Source of the DNA: Verrucomicrobiota bacterium
GTDB lineage: Bacteria > Verrucomicrobiota > Verrucomicrobiia > Verrucomicrobiales > Verrucomicrobiaceae
Assembly: GCA_026397715.1 (NCBI GenBank)
Contig: JAPLUN010000031.1
Location: 1-44,066 of the forward strand
DNA length: 44,066 bases
Direction of reading: 5' to 3'
This document shows positions 7,440 through 15,600 of this stretch, piece by piece. Each line of letters starts with the position of its first letter. Positions within the stretch are counted from its first letter, which is position 1. Made by a program: the position numbers and the translations under genes. Under the pieces are notes generated by a model. That model ran no database searches. It was not told the DNA's origin and was given only the letters and a program-made list of their open reading frames with translations.

Positions 7440-10400
7440 TTATTTCATCTCGCTCAGGAGTCGTTGCAGAATCGGAATGGTGAATTTGTTGGCGGCCGCT
7501 CTCTCATGGGCTTCGAGCTTGGCAAAGGCGGCGGAGGCTTCGGCTTTTCTTCCTCCTCGCACTTCCAGGCCAAAACGCATTTCGAGGAGGTCGAAGGCAT
7601 GGTCAGCAGTCGGCGTCGGCTTCGCGGCCAGAGCTGCATCCAGCAACTTGATGGCAATTTCAGACTTCCCGCGGTCGAGGGCGATCTCTGCGAGCGTAAT
7701 GGCGAGATTATTTTTCTTCGCCAGCGCTGCAAACAAGGATTCGGCATTCTCCGCGATCTCGCGGTCACTCAAAAGCCGCTCGTTCATGATTTTTGTGAAC
7801 AGGGTGGGCGTGTTGCGCCCGGCAATCACATCATCCGCGAGGAGGTGGGTGACGATTCTCATACGTGCCTCGAGCGAGAGGCGAGTTTTGAAGGCCTCAT
7901 CACCTGCGAGCCGGCCGGCATTGCGCCAGATCTCATCCTTCTTGCCCAGGGCGCTGATGATCGTGCTGAGCTGAGGGCGCGTGAGAGATTTGCGCCAGTC
8001 TGCGAGGGTGGAGTCACCGCTGGCTGCTAGCAATGGCATGAGCAGGCTGACGAAATGGCCGGTGTGGTCGTCACTATGATTTTCGCTCTCGTCAATGACG
8101 GGCATGATGATTTGCTTCCAAAAATCGGCCTCGTGTTTGGTGCCTGATTTCCAGTGTGCGCTGATGCTGTCTGCCAACGTATCGGCAAGAAGGTTTCGCG
8201 CATTGTTGCGAAAATATAGATCATCACCAGTGATGCCTGCCAGCGTGTCGAAGGTGGTGCTCCAGAGTTTGGCGTCACCTGCGAGGACGCTTTTCACGAT
8301 GGGTGTGCTCAGCACATAAGCAGCCTCGGCGCGCTCGGCGTTGACGCGGATCATGGCAAAGGCTGCGGTGTCGATTTTCTTCGCCTCCTCTTCGAGCAGG
8401 CTGCTGAGATGCTCCACGGCAGCACGTGGCGCGTAGTTGGAAACCAGCGTGGCGGCGGAGACGCGCAGCTTATCGTTTTTGAACGTGGTCTTCGCAAAAC
8501 GCGGCGCCAGCGCGGCGATGCGCTGCTCGCAGGTCGTGGGCTGCTTGAAGGTGCGCACCATTGGCATCGGGAAATCCTGCGACTCGGCGGTGATCAATTC
8601 ACCCAACAGGCCGAGACCGGGATCGTTGCAGGCCTTGGCGAGCGCAGCAGCATGCTTTTCGAAGCCGGGCTCCCACTTCACCACATCGGACTGCCAGTTC
8701 TGCAGATGCGAGGCTTCCTTGGTCAAAAACTCAGCCGCACGCTGCTCCCAGCCGCTGGTGGCGATGAGCATCACGGTGGTGCGCATCGTCTTGAGATAAG
8801 GCGCGTCCTTTTCAATGAGTTGGGTGAGCCAGCGCTCGTTGTGCGCACGCGCCGCGACCTGCACCATTGCAAAGGTGGGCGCGTAGATCGTGCCGTAGTA
8901 GCGGCCACGCTCGCGCTTCTCCTTGGCGAAGCTCTGGCGTCGCGTCCAGCCATCCCAGAACTCCTGGGCGATGCGTTTCCACTCATCATCGACGGGCAGT
9001 TGAACGAAGCGGCGAATGATGTGGGCGAGTTGGTAACCGTGGATGGCATGCAGCTCTTTGTTTTCCTGCGCGGCGAGCTGTGCGCCTTTCTTCACGAGAT
9101 CGTCTGGCACAGCGAAGGGGCAGACGTTGCACAAGTGATGAACCAGCGCGATGCGCACCCGCGGATTGACCTTCTCGTTCATGACTGCGGCGCGATGGTG
9201 CTTCATCAGCAGGTCGATCACCGGAGTGCTGCCGCTCACGCACGTGCCATCCCGCCCACGGCTCTCCGCGCAAGCGGTGAGGAAAAGCCGACCGGCGATG
9301 GCAAGCTCACGCAGAATGGCCGCACGGGCATCGGCGGCCTTCTCTTTTTCCGCCCACACCGTGATGGCGTTCACATCCGAGAGCATGAGGCGGGTGAAGA
9401 GATTGTGGAAGCCAAGGCCGAGCAGTGTGGCGTGCTCCGCCTTCAAGTAGCGCGCCATTTCATCCACGAGGCCGTTCATGCCTTCTGCGGCGGAGGCACG
9501 TCCGCCCCAGAACTCCCAGCGGCTGCGCATCCACTGCCCGCAGCCGTCCGCAGTGTGCCAGCCGTTGTGCGCCAGCAGGCCGCTGTCGTCCTCGTGGTAT
9601 AAATGCATGGCAAAGCAGAACACGTTCACGGGCTTGCTATTCATGAAGTTGCCCAGCGTCTCGCTGCGGAGCGTCCAGCCGTTGTTGATGCCATTACCCC
9701 AACCGGCACGCTGCTGCTGTGCTTCCATGATGCGCAGGGCTTTGTCGAAAAAGACCGCGCCGCCAGTGAAGTCGGCCTTTCTCATGTAAGTCGTGCCGAG
9801 AACCTTCGTGAACTCTGTCTCAAAGGCCTTCTGGTCGAGCTTGAACTCTTCGAAGGGCTTTCCAGCGAGAACCTGGTCGTGGAAGCCGGACGCCTTCTGC
9901 TTGATCAAGTCACGCAGTGGAGCAGGGTATTCGATGAGTTCGTCGGTGCGGAAAGCCAGGATGTCCGCGATCTGAGGCACGACATCCTTGGGGAGCTTCA
10001 GGAGTTCAGCCGCATTGGCGGCGACAAATTGTTTGACCGCCTCGTCTCCGTCCGGGTCCACCAGCGCCCGCACGAGATTCATGCCGAAAGTACGCGTCTT
10101 CTGCGCGTCGATGTGATTGCGCAGGATGTCGCGCATAGACATGCGGTTTTTGGCCCACCAAGTGCTGCGCATCAACTCATCCAGCACGCTGGGGCTTTGT
10201 TTGCCGCCGAGGCCTGGGAGAGGATTGTAAGTCTCTGCAGCGGCAAAAAATCCGGCACGTTCAAAGAGATCGACGACGAAGGTCGCATCCTTCTCCTGGC
10301 CGTTCGGGTAGAGTGCGCAAGTGGCGTTCTGCCGCCAGGAGTCATTGGTGTGGAGCTTGCGCTTCACCGCCTCGGTGGACATGAACGGCCACAGTGCCGG

Positions 10401-12647
10401 CTCCTTGTTGAGCTCTTCCAGGAACCGGGCTGCGTAGGTGTATTCGGGGCGGTTACCGCTGCTGTGTGAATCTTCGACTTCCTGCAGCTTCAGCACATGC
10501 TGGGCGACCTCCACCCCGCGCTTCGCGTCGTAGGAGGCGACGAACGCGGTGTCGTAAGGATAGGCGTTCGAATTGTTGCTGATGCGGTAGAGCGCGTTGC
10601 GGTCTCGCACAGCGAGGTAGGTGTCAGCGAGGTCCGAGGCGCGTTTCTTTTCGAAAGCGATCACCGGGGCCAATGCAGGCAGGCTGCGGGCATGCACGGG
10701 CAGGGGAGAGAGCTGCTTTTCCAACACCGAGGCGAATCCGGCAAGCCCCGAGCGACCGAGCGCGGCAATCTGCGAGCTGTTCTTCGTGATGAAGTCACGC
10801 AGCGCATGTTTGGGCTCGTCATCGAGGCAGGCGAGTACGAGCTGCGCGCCAAAGGTGGCCTTCATCTTGGTGAGCTGTTCGCGTACGGCCTTTTTCACCG
10901 GCTCCTGGTCCTTCGCGTAGCGGAGGATGCGGTTGAGCAGCGAACCATCCTGCCCGCCCTGGATCGGCCAGGCCTGGAAACGCTCCGCGTCCTCCAGAAA
11001 GGCGGAACCGCCTAGCAAGGTGGTGACGTACACGGGATCTCGGAGCTGGTTGTTCTGCTCGATCTCACTCTCGACGGTGCTCAGCCAGTTGCCTGCGGGG
11101 GTGATGCCTTCCAGTTCGGCACGTTTCATTGCCAGGGTGAAAAAGGGCGCCACGCCCGCGCTCTCATGCAGCCAGTAGGCCAGCGGGGTGTGCTCCGGCT
11201 GGCTGCCATTCTGGCGGCGTGTCTCGCCCATGAAGAGCAGGGTCAGCTTTTCGAAGAGCAGCCCTGCCTTTTCAGCGTCTGCCTTGTGCAGGCGGCGGAG
11301 GATGCCGGAGAGCATCTCGTTGTCGTTGGAGGAGAGGCTCACACTTTGCAGCGTGGGCGCACCAAGGATGCGGGAGACGAGCACGTCCTGCTGCTTCTCA
11401 CGCATGGCGAGCAGCGGCTGCAAGGCATCCCGCACGTCCTGCGGCAGTTTGTCCGGCGTGGCGTACTTGGAGTTGCGCTTCTCCAGCGTGCGCATGAGGC
11501 CGTCCGCCTCCTCGGGGCGGAGCTTCGCGAAGTCGGCACCGTTTTCACGCACGTAAGTGTCGGTCTGAATGTTCGATCCGGCCATGAGCAGCAACGTGGT
11601 CTTCACGCCGAAGGTCTGAGGCTGGCGTTCCTTCAATGCTTTCTCCAGCGCGTCATGCGCGGCCTTGTAGCTGCCGCTGCGAAGATTTTCGGCGATGCGG
11701 TTGAGCGTACTGGCTTCGGAACGGCCTGACAGTGGAATACAGCGGAAATCCGCCGCGTCGGCAACAAAGGGCGTGCCAGTGAAGATCGCCAGCACGTGCT
11801 CAGTGTCCCGCAGCGCGTTGTCCGTGTCCAGCGAATAGGCGTAGCCCTGTGCCCAGCGCGCCGGTGCCTTCTCACGTGTGGCGATCTCGCCAACCTCCTT
11901 CATCAACTGCGGTGCCCGGCCCATCGCACCGAGCAGTTCAAACACTCCGCTGTTGCCATTGGCGATGTTTTGCAAGTGGTTCGGGGTGCCTTTGAGAAGC
12001 GTGACGGTCTTTTCGAGAATCTCCACGGCCTTGGTGCGATCCGCGCGTGCGATGCGTGCGAGCAGAGGCGGGATGCTCTGACGGGCGTTGTATTCCTCCA
12101 TACCCACCGTTTCCCAGGTGGTGGCGGCGAGGATTTTTTCACCCAGTTTCATCAGCGCAGTCGTCTCGGCCTCCAGCAGCGGTGTCAGCTTCTCTTTCTG
12201 CGCGTCGGCGAGATAGCCGGGATAGGCGTTGACGCGTTGGTGGAAGAGGGCATGGACCTCCTCGCGTGCCGGAAGCGAGAGCTTGGCTAGTTCCGAGCCA
12301 TGGGCGGTGAGAAAAGCGGTGAGACCTTCAGCGCGCTTTCGGGAATCGTTGTCCATGAGCGCAAGCATGAGCTGCGAGCCGAAGGTGGCAGGTTTGCGGG
12401 CCTCCAGCGCCTTCCTGAAGCGTTCCGCTGACTCCTTTGAGTCTGAATTGCCGAGTTCACCAAGCAGACGGCTCATCACGGTGTAGGTGCGGTCGTTGCT
12501 GTTGAACCAGGCGCGGAAGGTCGGTGCCTCATCCAGCAGATGCAGCAGGTTCAGGTGGGCAATCAGCTTTTCGGTGGGCCCCTTGCTGGTCGTTTCCGGT
12601 ATCAGCCTGTAACCAATCGACTCCACAATGGTCTGTTCATCGAGCAT
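7440..12647 (-). CDS. Giant alpha-helical repeat protein, C-terminal part of a probably frameshifted gene
   Basis: A 1735-residue protein with no signal peptide and no catalytic family I can name. Residues 40-920 consist of four long repeats of about 255 residues, each marked by a TFG motif (88, 345, 598, 853) after a helical stretch with an 'F..W/P' segment. The rest (920-1735) is helical, with a segment rich in Trp, His and Cys at about 960-1060 and TPR-like helices near the C-terminus. Its ATG overlaps the end of the upstream giant gene by 11 bases, with GAGGA just upstream. However, the GC3 codon pattern of this frame continues upstream of the ATG to about 12669 and the first repeat begins in the upstream frame, so the true protein is probably a fusion with it. 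Function unknown; an extracytoplasmic scaffold is a guess. Confidence 0.75.
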   Translation of the reverse strand: MLDEQTIVESIGYRLIPETTSKGPTEKLIAHLNLLHLLDEAPTFRAWFNSNDRTYTVMSRLLGELGNSDSKESAERFRKALEARKPATFGSQLMLALMDNDSRKRAEGLTAFLTAHGSELAKLSLPAREEVHALFHQRVNAYPGYLADAQKEKLTPLLEAETTALMKLGEKILAATTWETVGMEEYNARQSIPPLLARIARADRTKAVEILEKTVTLLKGTPNHLQNIANGNSGVFELLGAMGRAPQLMKEVGEIATREKAPARWAQGYAYSLDTDNALRDTEHVLAIFTGTPFVADAADFRCIPLSGRSEASTLNRIAENLRSGSYKAAHDALEKALKERQPQTFGVKTTLLLMAGSNIQTDTYVRENGADFAKLRPEEADGLMRTLEKRNSKYATPDKLPQDVRDALQPLLAMREKQQDVLVSRILGAPTLQSVSLSSNDNEMLSGILRRLHKADAEKAGLLFEKLTLLFMGETRRQNGSQPEHTPLAYWLHESAGVAPFFTLAMKRAELEGITPAGNWLSTVESEIEQNNQLRDPVYVTTLLGGSAFLEDAERFQAWPIQGGQDGSLLNRILRYAKDQEPVKKAVREQLTKMKATFGAQLVLACLDDEPKHALRDFITKNSSQIAALGRSGLAGFASVLEKQLSPLPVHARSLPALAPVIAFEKKRASDLADTYLAVRDRNALYRISNNSNAYPYDTAFVASYDAKRGVEVAQHVLKLQEVEDSHSSGNRPEYTYAARFLEELNKEPALWPFMSTEAVKRKLHTNDSWRQNATCALYPNGQEKDATFVVDLFERAGFFAAAETYNPLPGLGGKQSPSVLDELMRSTWWAKNRMSMRDILRNHIDAQKTRTFGMNLVRALVDPDGDEAVKQFVAANAAELLKLPKDVVPQIADILAFRTDELIEYPAPLRDLIKQKASGFHDQVLAGKPFEEFKLDQKAFETEFTKVLGTTYMRKADFTGGAVFFDKALRIMEAQQQRAGWGNGINNGWTLRSETLGNFMNSKPVNVFCFAMHLYHEDDSGLLAHNGWHTADGCGQWMRSRWEFWGGRASAAEGMNGLVDEMARYLKAEHATLLGLGFHNLFTRLMLSDVNAITVWAEKEKAADARAAILRELAIAGRLFLTACAESRGRDGTCVSGSTPVIDLLMKHHRAAVMNEKVNPRVRIALVHHLCNVCPFAVPDDLVKKGAQLAAQENKELHAIHGYQLAHIIRRFVQLPVDDEWKRIAQEFWDGWTRRQSFAKEKRERGRYYGTIYAPTFAMVQVAARAHNERWLTQLIEKDAPYLKTMRTTVMLIATSGWEQRAAEFLTKEASHLQNWQSDVVKWEPGFEKHAAALAKACNDPGLGLLGELITAESQDFPMPMVRTFKQPTTCEQRIAALAPRFAKTTFKNDKLRVSAATLVSNYAPRAAVEHLSSLLEEEAKKIDTAAFAMIRVNAERAEAAYVLSTPIVKSVLAGDAKLWSTTFDTLAGITGDDLYFRNNARNLLADTLADSISAHWKSGTKHEADFWKQIIMPVIDESENHSDDHTGHFVSLLMPLLAASGDSTLADWRKSLTRPQLSTIISALGKKDEIWRNAGRLAGDEAFKTRLSLEARMRIVTHLLADDVIAGRNTPTLFTKIMNERLLSDREIAENAESLFAALAKKNNLAITLAEIALDRGKSEIAIKLLDAALAAKPTPTADHAFDLLEMRFGLEVRGGRKAEASAAFAKLEAHERAAANKFTIPILQRLLSEMK
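9890..12647 (-). repeat. Four ~255-residue protein repeats marked by TFG
   Basis: Long in-frame repeats inside the 1735-residue protein. The TFG motif lies at residues 88, 345, 598 and 853 (spacings 257, 253, 255). Shared flanks are 'F..D/A..F..W/P......S.L.R/D.L' about 45 residues before TFG, and 'L.......F...N..E.A.L' after it. Identity between copies is low, so this is an old duplication. Confidence 0.7.
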
Positions 12648-15600
12648 GCCGTCCTCGATGAGGTTGCGACTGGCGCTCCTTCACGTACGCCTGCAACGCG
12701 GCGCTGCGCTGTTCAGGTGTCGCGCCGATCCAGAGATCGCGCACGCGGCGGATGAAAGCGCTGGCCTCCTTCGTGTTGCCGCTGTTTTCGAGGGTGAGAA
12801 TGTAGCGGCTGATTTCCTCATTATTGATTCCGCCGCGCTGTGTCTTGAGCCGTTCTAGGAAGAAGCCATGGATCGGTGCGCTGAGCTTCCGCTCCGCCCA
12901 AATACGCACGATCTCCGCACCCGCGCCGGGATCAGCACGCGGGGACATGCTTTTGAGCCAATCCTCGGCGGCAGTGGTGAAGGTGTCATTGCCCGCGCGG
13001 AACAGCGCCGCATACGCCAGCGCCTGCTTAGCAGCGTTGCGTCCCTTGGCCTTTTCGATGAGCGGCGTGATCTCCTTCTCGATCTTGTCAAACTCACCAC
13101 GCCGTGCGGCGGCCAGCACGAGGATGTCCTCAGGATGCGGCATGGCGATCTGGTTTTGCGCACCAAAGCGCGAGTTCGAGTAGCCGTTCCAATACATCAT
13201 CGCAGGCGATGCGCGCTGAATCCAGCCCTTCGCAGAGAGCACCTCGAGCGCCTGCTGCTCCAGCTTGTCAAGCGGAGCCTTGTCACGCAGCGCGAGACCC
13301 GCCAGCGGGCCGAAGCCGCCCTCCGCGAGCATAGGCAGCCGCAGCATTGCGGTGCAGAAGGCATCGTGCGCTTCACGCAATTGCTGCTTCGCCTTCACGC
13401 TGGCCTCGGTTGGTTTCTGCTGGTCGGGTGCGACGCTGTAGAGCGAGTCAAAGCGGATGGGGTCGCGGTACTCAGACTGTTGGATGTTCTGCGGCATGTT
13501 CATGACCACCGAAGCCAGCAAGGGATCGAGCCGGCGCTTCTGCGTGACCTGAGCGTCGAGCCAGCCGGTGAACATGCGAATGAGCGCCAGCCGGTGCTCG
13601 AAGGTCGAGTGCTCATCCGAGCGCGAGCACTCCTGCGCAAGGCGGCTGAAGTAACGAGCCAGTTCGCTTGGTGGGATCGGCAGCAGCAGCTTCGCCGCAG
13701 CCGCCGAATCTTTGTCAGCCGTCAGAGCGGCAGCACGCGCATGTGCCTGCCAGGCACGCGGCTGCTGCTGAATCGCCGTCTCGTAGCGCGCACGCGCGTC
13801 GTCGTCTTGGTTCAGCAGCTCTAGCAGCGCCGCATCTTCGATCATCTCGCGCCAGCCACTCGCCTTTCGTGCGGCCAGCCATTTGGCGAAGCCGACGGCG
13901 GCAGATCTGCGCTCCAAGCTCTCTATCGTCTGCCGCAAGGTGTAACGCACGTTGCCCCACTGCTGGATGTCGAGCCATTGCCGTGCTTGCGGACGCAGGC
14001 CGCGCAGGATTTCAGGCCAGGCCGCGTCCAACTGCCCGGCGGCGATCAGTTTATCCGCCAGCGGTCCCAGGCTGCCATTGCTGGAAAAATTGCGGCTGTT
14101 GCTATGTGAGTACGGATTTACTGCCGCCAGCGCGCCCGGAGAGGGCAGCTTCGTCTTCTTGGTGATCTCGCGGGCCTGCATTTCCTCCGACTCTTTCTCA
14201 AAACCGGTGGCGCGCATCACACTGAGGAGTTGCTGCATCTCGTACTGCTGCATGTTCGGGCGGTTCAGCCGCGCATAAACGGCCTTCAGCGCCTCATGCA
14301 TCTTAGCACGGCCATCTGCGTCAGCCTTCTGGGCTGCGTAGATGATCGCGTTGTCATAATTGGCCGTGCCGCCTAGCGCTGCGGCCTTTTGCAGGCACTC
14401 GACGACACGCGGCCAGTCACGCGTACTCTGTGCGGCCCATGCGGCGAGCAGCCAGTGGTCCGCTCGCAAATTTGGACCTCCGAGCATCTCCGTGACGCCT
14501 TTTTCAACCTCCTCATGATGATTGAGGCGAACGTTCAGCAGCAGTTTCAAGCCCGGTGTCTTCAACTGGGCCAGCACACGCTCCAGTCCAGTGCGGACAC
14601 TCTCTTCATCTGCCGACTCGGTGTTATCCTCACCACCGTAACCCATGGGAACATTGCTCGTGCGACGCAGATTAGCGGTGATATTGGCGGCAATGGCGGA
14701 GACTTCCAGATCGCTCCAGACAGGCTGCACCGGCTGTGGTGAAAGCCGCATCTGGCTGCCGGTCATGAACTGGCGGTTTTGCACCGACGCACGCGTTTTT
14801 TGTTTCTTCTCCAGGTCAAGGCCGCGATTGTTCTCGCGCTCCAGTTCAGCTGCCAACTGGTCCCAACGACCGGCTGAGGCGAGCGCGCTGATGAGCTGCG
14901 CACCGCTCCAGTAGCCGTTGCGCTGCGCGAGGCGCTCATAAGAACGCTCATTCCAACGCTGCCCCAGCGCGAACAAGGCGTCGAGCACGTCAGCTGGCAG
15001 ATCCACGCCCATTTGAGAACCGTAGCTCGGATCATGGGTGGCGATGGCGAGTACACTGACGAGCGAATGAACGGTGCTGCTGTCCGTTTCGGAAAATTCC
15101 TCCGCCATTGCAATGGCCTCACGACCGATCTCAAGGCCCTCTGGTGTGCCCAGCATGAGCGCACGTGCACCTGCCTGCCACGCGAGCATGGGACGCGTTT
15201 CCTTGAACAGTTTCATGCAGCGGCGCAGGACAGCGATCGAATCATCCTCCGGCGCGCGGTAGAAGTTGTTTGAGATGAGCCATACTGCATGCAGCGCGGC
15301 GTGGTCCGGGTGCTTGTCCAGCAGCTCGGTGGGAATGCCAAAGCTGCCTTGGTACATCGGTACTTCGAGAATCAAGGCCGCGTCACGCACGCCTGCCGCA
15401 CTCATTTGCGCAGCGAGTGCTTCTTTGTCCGGCGCAGACATGCCCTGGCCGATCTCGATGAGATGGTAAACAGCCATCGCGGAGAGCAGCGTCACGTTCG
15501 CCGGCTGCGTGACCCACCCACGTGGCAAACCTGGCGCAGGTGTCGCGACGCCGGGCTGATTGGAGATGATGAGCGTTCCACTGGAATTGAATCCGCCCCA

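Noticed and set aside
8409..9602. Plus-strand open frame of 397 codons opposite the 1735-residue gene, and similar long antisense frames over the other giant genes
   Set aside because: They are shadows of a GC-rich coding strand: composition is Arg/His/Leu-rich, there is no protein-family similarity, and third-base GC favours the minus strand.
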